Of a stretch of 64,000 nucleotides of DNA, positions 49,326 to 62,908 are shown one piece after another. Both the position numbers and the translations under genes were made by a program. This DNA comes from Brachybacterium ginsengisoli (GTDB lineage: Bacteria > Actinomycetota > Actinomycetes > Actinomycetales > Dermabacteraceae). The notes below the pieces were generated by a model. The model was given only the letters and a program-made list of their open reading frames with translations. It ran no database searches and had not been told where the DNA came from. The DNA lies in assembly GCF_002407065.1 (NCBI RefSeq), contig NZ_CP023564.1, positions 1,550,001 through 1,614,000 of the forward strand. Reading direction: 5' to 3'. The first letter of the stretch is position 1. Every line of letters begins with the position of its first letter.

Positions 49326-50369
49326 ATGAGCACTCTCCCCGTCGGCCGTCGCGGCCTCTTCCTGGGGGCGGGCAGCCTCCTCGCCACCGGGCTCCTGGCC
49401 GCCTGCGGCTCGGAGCCGACGCCGCCCGCGGCTCCGCCGACGGGCAAGGAGCTCGCCGAGCCCGCTCCGGCGCAGACCACCGGGCAGATCACCGCGATCG
49501 TGCCTGAGGTCAACGCAGCCGTCGCCGCCGCGGACAAGGCGCTCGATCCCAAGAAGCTGGGCCCGCGCGTCTCCGGCTCCGCCGTGAAGTTCCGCACCGC
49601 CGCCTACGAGATGATCGGCAGGGCGAAGGAGTGGAAGGAGGAGCTCCGCGTCCCCGGCGCGAAGCTGCTCGTCCCGCTGACCTCCCTGTCCGAGGAGTTC
49701 CCCCGGGTCTCGATCGCCCTGGTCGAGGATTCCGCGAAGGAGGGCGTGCCGTACTTCCTCGCGCTCCAGCAGGCCGATGCGAAGTCCGGCTACACCACCT
49801 GGGGTTGGGCGCAGCAGGCCGTCGGCGTCGAGATGCCGATGGTGCCCGACGCCGCGGTGGGCTCCGAGCAGGTCACCGCCGATGCCGAGGGCCTCGTGAT
49901 GACTCCGAAGAAGGCGCTCGAGCTCTACGCCGCGGTGCTCTCCAACGGCGCGGAGAGCGATCCTGACGGCCAGCTCGGGGCGAACCCGTTCCAGACCGCC
50001 ACCCACGAGCGCATCCAGACCGAGCGCAAGGAGCTCAACGCGGGCGTCGAGAAGGACGAGGCCGCGACCATCCACGAGAAGTTCTCGGTCAACACCGAGG
50101 AGTTCGTGGGCCTGCGCACGGATGACGGCGGAGCGATCGTGATGGGGACCCTGACCTCGTCCCGCAAGGTCGCCATCAAGGACGGGGCGAAGGTGAGCTA
50201 CGCGGAGGACAACGCGTACACCAAGGTGATCGGGAAGAAGGAGTTCTCCTCCGAGTTCGTCCGCACCTATGGCACCCACGTCGCGATGTATCTCCCCTCG
50301 GCGGATGCCGGCGGCAAGGTCCAGCCCATCGGCGCGACCCAGACCGCGCTCGGCGCCAGCGGCAAGTGA
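49326..50369 (+). CDS. Hypothetical secreted lipoprotein
   Basis: 347 residues. The signal region has twin arginines (GRRGLFLGAGSLL) and a lipobox LLAAC, so it is probably exported and lipid-anchored. The mature part is Ala/Lys/Glu-rich and alpha/beta, with no family recognised. ATG 49326 has GGAAGGA 7 bases upstream; an earlier ATG at 49281 overlaps the previous stop (ATGA) and would give a 15-residue longer N terminus. Partner of the membrane protein before it. Confidence 0.72.
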   Translation: MSTLPVGRRGLFLGAGSLLATGLLAACGSEPTPPAAPPTGKELAEPAPAQTTGQITAIVPEVNAAVAAADKALDPKKLGPRVSGSAVKFRTAAYEMIGRAKEWKEELRVPGAKLLVPLTSLSEEFPRVSIALVEDSAKEGVPYFLALQQADAKSGYTTWGWAQQAVGVEMPMVPDAAVGSEQVTADAEGLVMTPKKALELYAAVLSNGAESDPDGQLGANPFQTATHERIQTERKELNAGVEKDEAATIHEKFSVNTEEFVGLRTDDGGAIVMGTLTSSRKVAIKDGAKVSYAEDNAYTKVIGKKEFSSEFVRTYGTHVAMYLPSADAGGKVQPIGATQTALGASGK

Positions 50370-50447
50370 TCCGGCGGTGCCGTCCGGCACCGCCCAGCCG
50401 CACTCCCTAGACTGAGGGCATATCACCGTCTTCGAAGGAGCTCACCC

Positions 50448-51347
50448 GTGACTGATCCGTACGGAATCATCGACCTCGCCGCGCTCAAGAAGCCCGCCGG
50501 GGCCGCGTCGGGCGGGTCGGCGAACGCCGGCACCCCCTCCGCCCACGAGATCGCCGTCACCGAGCAGGGGCTCGAGCAGATCATCGCCGACTCGCAGCAG
50601 ATCCCCACCCTGCTGCTGGTCACCAGTGCCCGCGTGCCCGAGGCGGATCAGTTCCTCTCCGCGCTGCGTCGCGGCGCCGATGCGCGCGGCGGTGCGATCC
50701 GTCTGGGCGTCGTCGACGCGGACACCGAGCAGCGGGTCGCCGGCGCCCTGCGCGTCCAGCAGCTGCCCACCCTGCTCCTGCTGATCCAGGGCCAGCTGCA
50801 GCCGATCGTCGAGTCGGTGCTGCCCGAGTCGGAGATCGACACCCTCCTCACCCAGGTCATCGAGGTCGCGCGCCAGCAGGGCATGGAGCTCCCCGAGGGG
50901 GAGGGTGCCGCCCAGGAGGCTCCCGAGGAGCCGCTGCCGCCGCTGATCGCCGAGGCCTACGAGGCGATCGAGCGCGGTGACCTGGACACCGCCGTCGCCG
51001 CCTATCAGAAGCAGCTCCAGGAGAGCCCGGCCGATGCCGAGGCGAAGGCCGGGCTGGCCACCGTGTCGCTCATGCGACGCACCCAGGACGCCGACCTCGC
51101 CGCAGCCCGGGAGGCGGCGGCGCAGCAGCCCTCCGATCTGGACGCACAGCTCCTGGTCGCGGACCTCGACATGCTCGGCGGGCACGTCGAGGACGCCTTC
51201 GCGCGGCTCCTGGACCAGCTGCGCGGCGCGGACCAGGAGACCAAGGACACCGTTCGGGGACGCCTGCTCGAGCTCTTCGAGGTGGCGGGTCCTGACGATC
51301 CGCGGGTGGCTCCGGCGCGCAAGCGCCTCGCGAACCTGCTCTTCTGA
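50448..51347 (+). CDS. Thioredoxin-like/TPR co-chaperone (CnoX/YbbN type)
   Basis: 299 residues. Residues about 35-145 are a thioredoxin fold without a CxxC motif, ending in QQLPTLLLLIQGQL. Residues about 165-299 form tetratricopeptide-like helices (AYEAIERGDLDTAVAAYQKQL). E. coli CnoX, which this resembles, is a chaperedoxin that protects substrates from over-oxidation and passes them to GroEL; loss of both cysteines suggests a pure holdase here. GTG 50448 with AAGGAG 7 bases upstream. A strong terminator follows. Confidence 0.85.
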   Translation: MTDPYGIIDLAALKKPAGAASGGSANAGTPSAHEIAVTEQGLEQIIADSQQIPTLLLVTSARVPEADQFLSALRRGADARGGAIRLGVVDADTEQRVAGALRVQQLPTLLLLIQGQLQPIVESVLPESEIDTLLTQVIEVARQQGMELPEGEGAAQEAPEEPLPPLIAEAYEAIERGDLDTAVAAYQKQLQESPADAEAKAGLATVSLMRRTQDADLAAAREAAAQQPSDLDAQLLVADLDMLGGHVEDAFARLLDQLRGADQETKDTVRGRLLELFEVAGPDDPRVAPARKRLANLLF

Positions 51348-51374
51348 GCCGTCGGGCTCGACCTTCCGCTCACG

Positions 51375-51409
51375 ACGAGGGGCCGCGGCATCGTGCCGCG
51401 GCCCCTCGT
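51375..51409. terminator. Strong bidirectional terminator
   Basis: 16-bp perfect stem (51375-51390 with 51394-51409) and a 3-base loop, between the CnoX-like gene and the convergent glgB. Confidence 0.85.
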
Positions 51410-51425
51410 GCGTGTCGAGCCCTGA

Positions 51426-53660
<2,235 letters not shown>

Positions 53661-53661
53661 G

Positions 53662-55689
53662 TCAGCTCTCCTCGGGATGGATGATCCGCAGGATGTGCGC
53701 GGGCCGGTCGGCCGCGCGCAGGATCACGTAGGGGTCGCGACCCCAGCTGAACCGCTCACCGGTCAGCAGGTCCTCGACCTCGAAGGCCTCGCCCACCCCC
53801 AGGGCGTCGAGGTCCAGGCGCAGCGCGGTGTGGGCGTCGCGATCGTGCTCGGTCAGGGAGACCACGAGCACGGTGTCCGGCGACCCGGTGCCGCTCGCGG
53901 CGGCGTCGAGGTGCTTGGAGAAGACCAGCACCTGCTCGTCCTCGGCCTCATGGAAGCGGATCGCGGTGAGGCTCTGCAGCGCCGGGTGCTCCCGGCGGAT
54001 CCGGTTCAGCGTCCCGAGCAGCGGCCCGAGGCTCTCCCCACGAGCCAGCGCCCCCGCATGGTCACGGGGCTTGAACTCGTACTTCTCGTTGTCGATCTGC
54101 TCCTGCGCCCCGGGCCGGGGCACGTCCTCGACGAGCTCGTAGCCGCTGTAGATGCCCCAGGTGGGGACCAGCGTCGCGGCGAGGATCGCGCGCAGCACGA
54201 AGGCGTTGCGACCCCCTGTGCTCATGTACGGGGTGAGGATGTCGTGGGTGGTGGGCCAGAAGCTGGGCCGCATGTACGGCGCCGACTCCACGAGCTCCTC
54301 GAGGTACTCGCGCAGCTCCTCGGCGCTCTCGCGCCACGTGAAGTAGGTGTAGCTCTGGTGGTATCCCACCTTGCCCAGGGTGTGCATCATGGTGGGCTTC
54401 GTGAACGCCTCGGCCAGGAAGATCACCTCGGGGTGCTTCGCGTCGAACTCCGCCAGCAGCTCCTCCCAGAAGCGCACCGGCTTGGTGTGGGGGTTGTCGA
54501 TGCGGAACAGGGTCACGCCGTGCGCCACCCAGTGCTCGAGCATGTCGCGGATCGCGGCGTACAGGCCCTCGTAGTCGGTGTCGAAGCTCAGGGGGTAGAT
54601 GTCCTGGTACTTCTTCGGCGGGTTCTCCGCGTAGGCGATGGTTCCGTCGGCCCGCACGGAGAACCATTCCGGATGCTCCTGCACCCAGGGATGGTCCGGC
54701 GAGCACTGCAGGGCGATGTCGAGGGCGACCTCGAGATCGAGCTCCTTCGCGCGGGCCACGAAGGCGTCGAAGTCCTCCAGGGTGCCCAGCTCGGGGTGCA
54801 CGGCGTCGTGGCCGCCGGCGGGGGAGCCGATCGCGTAGGGGGAGCCGGGGTCACCGGGCTGGGGGTCCAGCGTGTTGTTGCGCCCCTTGCGGAAGGTGGT
54901 GCCGATCGGATGGATCGGGGTCAGATAGGCGACGTCGAAGCCCATCTCGGCGATCCTGTCGAGGGACCGCGCGGCGGTGCGCAGCGTGCCCGAGGTCCAG
55001 CCCTGCTCGGGATCGAAGTGCGCGCCCTCGGAGCGGGGGAAGAACTCGTACCAGGAGCCGTACAGGGCGCGCCGGCGCTGGACGATCAGCGCGTGCGGGC
55101 CGGAGACGGTGACGCCCTCGCGCAGCGGTCGCTCGGCGAGGACGCCGCGCAGATCCGCGGCGAGCGCCGGGGCGACGCGGGCGCCGGCGGACAGGCCGGG
55201 GGCGCGCAGGCTCTCGAGGGCGGCGCGCACGAGCGGGCCGTCGGCGGCGGGACGGGTGCCCTCCTCGACCTCGGCGAGCACACGGCGCAGGACGAGCGCT
55301 CCCTCGGCGCAGACCAGGTCCGTGTCGATCCCGGCGGGGATCTTCACCTCGGCGACGTGCGCCCAGGTCTCGTACGGTGCGGAATGCGCCTCGATCCGGA
55401 AGCTCCAGCGGCCCAGAGCATCCGGGCGGATCGTGGTCTCCCAGCGGTCCAGCCCCGGATTGACGCATCGCAGGGCCTGGCGATGCTCCTCGCCCTCGGG
55501 GGACGTCAGCACGAGCTGCACGCCCATCTCGTCGTGTCCCTCGCGGAAGGTGTTGGCGCTGACCGTGACGGTCTCGCCCTCGACGCAGCGGGCGGGGAAC
55601 CTCCCCCCGTCGACCACCGGCTGCACGTCCATGATCGGGATCCGGCCGACTCCGGCTCCCAGTCCCGTGAGGTCTGTGGTCTCGGACAT
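53662..55689 (-). CDS. glgE: Alpha-1,4-glucan:maltose-1-phosphate maltosyltransferase
   Basis: 675 residues, GH13_3. Extends alpha-glucan with maltose-1-phosphate. The N-terminal domains bind the partner subunit; the barrel shows [28 protein letters not shown] with the nucleophile (about Asp397) and FLAEAFTKP with the acid Glu (about 425). Maltose-1-phosphate normally comes from TreS-Pep2 or GlgC-GlgM, and neither pair is in this window. ATG 55689; the stop is one base before the glgB start. Confidence 0.97.
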   Translation of the reverse strand: MSETTDLTGLGAGVGRIPIMDVQPVVDGGRFPARCVEGETVTVSANTFREGHDEMGVQLVLTSPEGEEHRQALRCVNPGLDRWETTIRPDALGRWSFRIEAHSAPYETWAHVAEVKIPAGIDTDLVCAEGALVLRRVLAEVEEGTRPAADGPLVRAALESLRAPGLSAGARVAPALAADLRGVLAERPLREGVTVSGPHALIVQRRRALYGSWYEFFPRSEGAHFDPEQGWTSGTLRTAARSLDRIAEMGFDVAYLTPIHPIGTTFRKGRNNTLDPQPGDPGSPYAIGSPAGGHDAVHPELGTLEDFDAFVARAKELDLEVALDIALQCSPDHPWVQEHPEWFSVRADGTIAYAENPPKKYQDIYPLSFDTDYEGLYAAIRDMLEHWVAHGVTLFRIDNPHTKPVRFWEELLAEFDAKHPEVIFLAEAFTKPTMMHTLGKVGYHQSYTYFTWRESAEELREYLEELVESAPYMRPSFWPTTHDILTPYMSTGGRNAFVLRAILAATLVPTWGIYSGYELVEDVPRPGAQEQIDNEKYEFKPRDHAGALARGESLGPLLGTLNRIRREHPALQSLTAIRFHEAEDEQVLVFSKHLDAAASGTGSPDTVLVVSLTEHDRDAHTALRLDLDALGVGEAFEVEDLLTGERFSWGRDPYVILRAADRPAHILRIIHPEES

Positions 55690-55776
55690 TGGCCCTCCTG
55701 CCTGAGCCCCCGTCCTGGACGAGGCGCCCCGCGACGGTCGTGGTGACAGCCCTCACGATAGCCGCTCGGCGGGCCC

Positions 55777-57996
<2,220 letters not shown>

Positions 57997-58335
57997 CCGG
58001 GCATTCTGCCACCGCGCCGCGCGTGGTTGACCGCCGAGGTGACCGGGGCCGCTAGGATCGTCGCGGTGGTCCTGGTTCCGTCGCCGACGGGACGCGGGAT
58101 CGCAGCACGATCGACCGGCATCACAGCACGGCACCGCCGCATGACAGCACTGCACGACAGATCCGCAGGACCGATCCGCACGGCCTCGGCCGTCCCGGCC
58201 TCCGGCCGCCTCGGGGGAGGGCCCGCGGAATCACGTCGTGCACCGGGTGCCCCTGGGGTGGCGGGCGAGCCGTGGACCGACGGACGAGCGGCACCGGCCG
58301 CACGAGAAGAACGCATGACGGGGGAGCCGCAGCGC
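57997..58335. other. 339-base divergent intergenic region between glgX and moxR
   Basis: Contains TTGACC at 58027-58032 and TAGGAT at 58053-58058 on the plus strand (20-base spacing, longer than ideal), and a stretch with repeated CAGCAC/GCATGACAGCAC-like words at 58105-58160. No gene or RNA recognised; an in-frame ATG for moxR at 58315 lies in it. Confidence 0.4.
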
Positions 58336-59472
58336 ATGAGCATTCCACCCAGCCAGCAGTCAGGGGACCTGGCGCGACCGGCCGCGCCTCCGGCACCGTC
58401 CGGGCCCTCGGCGGCCTCCGCCTCGGGACCGGGGCGACCTGTGGGACGGCCGCCGCGGCGACCGGGGGAGTTCGCCCCCTCGGCCCCGGCCATCGCTCCC
58501 GGGGACCTCGAGCGCAGCGCTGCGATCATCGGCACGATCACCGGGGTGTTCCACTCCCGCGTGGTCGGCCAGGAGAACCTGCGCCTGACGCTGCTGGCCG
58601 CGCTCGCCGCCGGCGGGCACGTGCTGCTGGAGTCCGTGCCGGGCCTGGCCAAGACGACGGCCGCCAGCGCGCTCGCCTCGTCGATCACCGGCTCCTTCGC
58701 CCGGATCCAGTGCACCCCGGATCTGATGCCGAACGACATCATCGGCACCCAGATCTTCAACTACGGCTCGGGGACCTTCACCACCCAGCTGGGGCCTGTG
58801 CACGCCAACGTCGTGCTCCTCGACGAGATCAACCGCTCCAGCGCGAAGACGCAGTCCGCGATGCTCGAGGCGATGCAGGAGCGCCAGACCTCCATCGGCG
58901 GCGAGGTCCACCGCCTGCCCGAGCCGTTCATGGTGCTGGCGACCCAGAACCCGATCGAGGAGGAGGGCACCTATGTCCTCCCCGAGGCGCAGATGGACCG
59001 CTTCCTGATGAAGGAGATCCTGACCTACCCGCGCCCGGCCGAGGAGCACGAGATCCTCGACCGCTCGACCGCGGGCAACCTGACCGGTCCGCGCCAGGCC
59101 GTGGGCACCGTGTCCCTCGAGGACGTGCGCTTCCTGCAGGCGATGGTGGACCAGGTGTACGTCGATCCCGCGGTCAAGCGGTACATCATCGACCTCATCT
59201 TCACCACCCGCGGCTCCGGCCCCCGCCCGGTCCCGAACCTCACGCAGTCGGTGCGCGTGGGCGCGAGCCCCCGCGGCTCCCTCGCGCTGATGCGGGTCGC
59301 GCAGGCCAATGCGCTGCTCCAGGGCCGTGACTACGTCACCCCGGACGATGTGCGCACCATGCGATACGGCGTGCTGCGCCACCGTCTGGTCCTCACCTTC
59401 GACGCGCTGGCCAGCGGCATCAAGCCCGAGCAGATCATCGACGCGGTGTTCCACGCCGTGCCGATGCCCTGA
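58336..59472 (+). CDS. MoxR-family AAA+ ATPase
   Basis: 378 residues. A Pro/Ala/Ser-rich disordered N terminus of about 60 residues, then the AAA+ core: Walker A ESVPGLAKTT, Walker B VVLLDEINRSS, sensor 1 LATQNPIEEEGTY, and arginine-containing NLTQSVRVGASPRGS in the lid. MoxR ATPases act as chaperones that mature partner proteins with VWA domains. ATG 58336 has GGGGGAG nine bases upstream; ATG 58315 would add seven residues. First gene of a six-gene operon with DUF58 and two VWA proteins. Confidence 0.93.
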   Translation: MSIPPSQQSGDLARPAAPPAPSGPSAASASGPGRPVGRPPRRPGEFAPSAPAIAPGDLERSAAIIGTITGVFHSRVVGQENLRLTLLAALAAGGHVLLESVPGLAKTTAASALASSITGSFARIQCTPDLMPNDIIGTQIFNYGSGTFTTQLGPVHANVVLLDEINRSSAKTQSAMLEAMQERQTSIGGEVHRLPEPFMVLATQNPIEEEGTYVLPEAQMDRFLMKEILTYPRPAEEHEILDRSTAGNLTGPRQAVGTVSLEDVRFLQAMVDQVYVDPAVKRYIIDLIFTTRGSGPRPVPNLTQSVRVGASPRGSLALMRVAQANALLQGRDYVTPDDVRTMRYGVLRHRLVLTFDALASGIKPEQIIDAVFHAVPMP

Positions 59473-59504
59473 GCGACGAGACGAACGGAGGGCGGGAGCA
59501 CCCC

Positions 59505-60401
59505 ATGGCGACCTCGCTGATGACCCGGGTCAAGGCCCGGGTCGACCTGCACACCTCGAACCGGGCGCGCGGGCTCATCCAGGGCCGCGGCCGCTCGCTG
59601 TTCAAGGGCAGCGGCGAGGACTTCGACGACCTGAAGTACTACCAGCCCGGGGACAAGATCTCCGACATCGACTGGAAGGCCACCGCGCGCTCCGGCGAGC
59701 CGCTGATCCGGCAGTTCAACGAGGAGCGGGTGCGTCACCTGTCGATCGTCGTGGACACCTCCTCGGCGATGGCCGCCACCGCCGGGGACGGCAGCTCGAA
59801 GCGCGACGCGATGATCCTCGCCGCCGGCATGGTCTGCTTCCTGGCCCAGAAGAACGGCGACCTGGTGGGCATGGTCGCCGGCCACGAGCAGCAGCCGATC
59901 CAGCTTCCGGCGCGCTCGAGCGACGGCCACCTGGAGCTGCTGCTCCGCACCGCCCAGCAGGCCACCACCACGGCCGCCGGGCCGGCGGACAGCTCCTGGC
60001 TGCTCGAGCGGGCGTTCCGCGTGACCATGCGGCCCACGCTGATGACGATCATCACCGACGAGGCCCATCCGACGGTCGAGGACTTCACGCTGCTGCGCCG
60101 CCTGACCACGCGGCACGACGTGATGGTCATCCGCATCGCCGATGCCGACCCGCTCCAGGGGGCCGCCCTGGAGCAGGACGTGGTGGACGTCGACTCCCCG
60201 CGGGAGATCGCCTCCCTGGCCCGGACCTCCAAGCGGGTCGCGCACGACGTCGAGGCCTACCGGGCGGCGCGCCGGGACGGGATCGCCGAGATGCTGGACC
60301 GCCTCCACATCACCCACATGCTCACCCAGGGGGAGACCACCGTCGTGGACGACATGATCGCCCTGCTGCGGTCGAGGGAGTACCGCAATGCCCATTCCTG
60401 A
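59505..60401 (+). CDS. DUF58 domain protein
   Basis: 298 residues. The DUF58 signature is DFDDLKYYQPGDKISDIDWKATAR (about 39-62), followed by a VWA-like fold with VVDTSSAMA in place of a classical DxSxS MIDAS, so metal binding there may be altered. Always found next to MoxR genes. ATG 59505 has GGAGGGCGGGAG upstream. Its end overlaps the next gene by 14 bases. Confidence 0.9.
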   Translation: MATSLMTRVKARVDLHTSNRARGLIQGRGRSLFKGSGEDFDDLKYYQPGDKISDIDWKATARSGEPLIRQFNEERVRHLSIVVDTSSAMAATAGDGSSKRDAMILAAGMVCFLAQKNGDLVGMVAGHEQQPIQLPARSSDGHLELLLRTAQQATTTAAGPADSSWLLERAFRVTMRPTLMTIITDEAHPTVEDFTLLRRLTTRHDVMVIRIADADPLQGAALEQDVVDVDSPREIASLARTSKRVAHDVEAYRAARRDGIAEMLDRLHITHMLTQGETTVVDDMIALLRSREYRNAHS

Positions 60402-60900
60402 GCTGCTCGGCCGGGCGCCGGCGCTGCTGGCCGAGCCCGCGCCGGCCGAGATCATCGACCCGCCCCAGTACTCCATCGCCTGGATCATCCTCGCGGTGCT
60501 CTGCGTGCTGGTGATCGTCGCCCTGATCGTGGGCACCCTGAAGATCACCCGGGCCATCGAGAAGCGGGTCGCCTACCGCCGTCGGCCCGATGACGTCCAG
60601 GCCCTGAAGGCCGAGTTCCTCCGCGCCGTCAACGACATCGCGGACCGCCATGAGGCCGGGGAGCTGGAGAGCCGGGAGGGGCATCACGAGCTCACCGGCG
60701 TGATGCGCCGCTTCGTGCGCCGCACCACGGGGCACGACGTCACCAGCCAGGACCTCGCCACGCTGCTGGCGGACCAGCGCACCCGCGCCGTCGGCGAGCT
60801 GATCGGCGACCTCTACGAGCCCGACTTCGCGAAGTCCTCCGGGCGCGACCTGCGCGATTCCGTGCGCCGGGCGAGGGAGGTGATCCGCACGTGGTCATGA
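60388..60900 (+). CDS. Hypothetical single-helix membrane protein of the MoxR operon (DUF4381-like)
   Basis: 170 residues. An N-terminal segment, one membrane helix (about 30-52), then a charged helical cytoplasmic domain (VQALKAEFLRAVNDIADRHE). Position and topology match the DUF4381-type subunit that lies between DUF58 and VWA genes in MoxR operons; sequence identity to that family is not certain. Confidence 0.65.
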   Translation: MPIPELLGRAPALLAEPAPAEIIDPPQYSIAWIILAVLCVLVIVALIVGTLKITRAIEKRVAYRRRPDDVQALKAEFLRAVNDIADRHEAGELESREGHHELTGVMRRFVRRTTGHDVTSQDLATLLADQRTRAVGELIGDLYEPDFAKSSGRDLRDSVRRAREVIRTWS

Positions 60901-61913
60901 CGTTCTGGTGGGTCACGGGGCTGCTCCTGGTGGCCGCGCTCGCGGTCTGGGCGATCACCTTCTGGAACCGCCGCGCCATGCGTCGATCTCCGCTGCTGGT
61001 GGCGAATTCCCAGTACATGGATCGGATCCCGAGCTTCGTGCGGGCCCAGCGCGCGGCGCGGGTGCTGCGCGTGCTGCAGGTCGGCGTCGCCGTGTTCGCG
61101 GTGATCGCCGCCTCGGTGCTGTCGGGGAGGATCGCCAGCGAGCGCATCGAGACCCCGGAGTTCTCCTCGCGCGACATCGTCCTGTGCCTGGACGTGTCGG
61201 GGTCGATGTACGAGTACGACGCCGAGATCCTCTCGACCTTCGCGCAGATGGTCGACTCCTTCGAGGGGGAGCGGGTGGCGCTGTCGATCTTCAACTCGAC
61301 CAGTCGGACCGTGTTCCCCCTGACCAACGACTACGACCTGATCAAGCGGGAGCTGGAGAACGGCGCGACGGCGATCGACTTCGACGAGTTCGGCTACCGG
61401 CTGGGCAACCGGGACTACTCGGAGGAGAAGGTGCGCCAGTACGTCGAGTTCACCGAGGGCACCAAGGGCATTGCCGACGAGGCCTCCGTCGTCCCCGACG
61501 GCCTCGCCTCGTGCGGGCAGGTCTTCGACCGGGGTGAGGAGGACCGATCCCGGTCGATCATCTTCGCGACCGACAACGAGGTCAACGGGCAGCCGGTCTT
61601 CACGCTGCAGGAGGCGACCCAGCGGATCGCCGACCGTGACGTGGACCTGTACACCTTCTACCCCGGCGCCTACGAGTGCGGTCCCCAGTGCTTCGAGGAG
61701 CTCCAGACGGCCACCGAGGACCAGGACGGCGAGCTGTACGAGTCCTCGGACCCCGAGGCGATCCCCTCGATCATCAACCAGATCCAGAAGTCCCAGGCGG
61801 AGGTGCTCGGGGCGACCCCGACCGTGGTGCGCACCGATCACCCCGGCATCGGGTTCGTGCTCACCTTCCTCTCCCTGGTGGGGATCCTCGTGCTGGGATG
61901 GAGGAACCGCTGA
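60897..61913 (+). CDS. VWA-domain membrane protein, first copy
   Basis: 338 residues. Two N-terminal helices (about 4-23 and 56-76) precede a von Willebrand A domain with a complete MIDAS start (VLCLDVSGSMYEYD) and a late Asp (IIFATDNEVNG); a final helix (about 315-334) anchors the C terminus. BatA-like. Two pairs of cysteines (DGLASCGQ, AYECGPQCFEE) suggest exposed disulfides. ATG 60897 overlaps the previous stop (ATGA); GTG 60891 is an alternative. Confidence 0.88.
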   Translation: MTFWWVTGLLLVAALAVWAITFWNRRAMRRSPLLVANSQYMDRIPSFVRAQRAARVLRVLQVGVAVFAVIAASVLSGRIASERIETPEFSSRDIVLCLDVSGSMYEYDAEILSTFAQMVDSFEGERVALSIFNSTSRTVFPLTNDYDLIKRELENGATAIDFDEFGYRLGNRDYSEEKVRQYVEFTEGTKGIADEASVVPDGLASCGQVFDRGEEDRSRSIIFATDNEVNGQPVFTLQEATQRIADRDVDLYTFYPGAYECGPQCFEELQTATEDQDGELYESSDPEAIPSIINQIQKSQAEVLGATPTVVRTDHPGIGFVLTFLSLVGILVLGWRNR

Positions 61914-62908
61914 TGCGACTGATGCCCCTGATGCCCCTGTGGGCCCTGATCCCGCTGTTCCTCGCGATGCTGACGCTCTGCACGGTGCTGCTGGTGCGCC
62001 GCTCGCGGCAGCGGGTCATGTGGGGACGGCGCCTGCTGATGGTGCTGCTCCTGCTGGGGGTCGCCCTGCGACCGGTGACCCCGCTCGAGGCCGAGCAGAC
62101 CGAGCGGATGAACGCCAACGTGTTCTTCGTGGTGGACCGCACCGGCTCGATGAACGCCGAGGACTACGCCGGCGACTCCCCGCGGCTGGACGGGGTCAGG
62201 GCGGACATGAACCGGGTCATGTCGATGACCGAGGGCGCCCGCTACTCGATCATCGCCTTCGACTCCACCGCCACCCAGCAGCTCCCGCTCACCACCGATG
62301 CCGGGGCCGCGAAGGCCTGGGTGGACACGCTGACCACCGAGCCCACCGCCTACTCGAAGGGTTCCAACGTGGATCGTGCGCTGAACCCTCTGATGGTGGC
62401 GATCACCGAGGCCCAGCGGGACGATCCCGACTCGAGCGTGCTGGTGTACTTCCTCTCCGACGGCGAGAACACCGACGGCAAGGAGTCCGAGTCCTTCAGC
62501 CAGGCGGCCGGTTTCATCGACGGCGGCGCCGTGCTCGGCTACGGCACCCCCGAGGGCGGACCGATGAAGGCCCAGGGTGGCGCGGACGACGGCGAGTACA
62601 TCACCGGCGCCGACGGGGCGCAGGGAGTCTCGAAGATCGACACGACGCAGCTCGAGACCATCGCGGGCGAGCTGGGCACGCCCTATCTGCATCGCGATGA
62701 CCCGGAGGCGGAGATCGAGGGCACCATGGAGGGGATCACCCTGCGCGCGGTGCCCACCGAGTCGCACCGGGATGTGGCGAGCTTCGAGGACTGGTACTGG
62801 GTGGCCTCGATCCCGCTGGCCGCGCTGCTGATCTGGGAGCTGGGCGAGATGACCTACCGCCTGCCCCGCAGGCTCGACCGCTACGACATCCGAGGAGCAC
62901 AGGGATGA
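61913..62908 (+). CDS. VWA-domain membrane protein, second copy
   Basis: 331 residues. Two N-terminal helices (about 7-26 and 38-54), then a VWA domain with MIDAS FVVDRTGSMNAED (Thr replaces the first Ser of the usual DxSxS) and VYFLSDGENTDG, and a C-terminal helix (about 288-307). BatB-like partner of the preceding gene. ATG 61913 lies inside the previous stop codon, with GGAGGA 8 bases upstream. Confidence 0.88.
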   Translation: MRLMPLMPLWALIPLFLAMLTLCTVLLVRRSRQRVMWGRRLLMVLLLLGVALRPVTPLEAEQTERMNANVFFVVDRTGSMNAEDYAGDSPRLDGVRADMNRVMSMTEGARYSIIAFDSTATQQLPLTTDAGAAKAWVDTLTTEPTAYSKGSNVDRALNPLMVAITEAQRDDPDSSVLVYFLSDGENTDGKESESFSQAAGFIDGGAVLGYGTPEGGPMKAQGGADDGEYITGADGAQGVSKIDTTQLETIAGELGTPYLHRDDPEAEIEGTMEGITLRAVPTESHRDVASFEDWYWVASIPLAALLIWELGEMTYRLPRRLDRYDIRGAQG

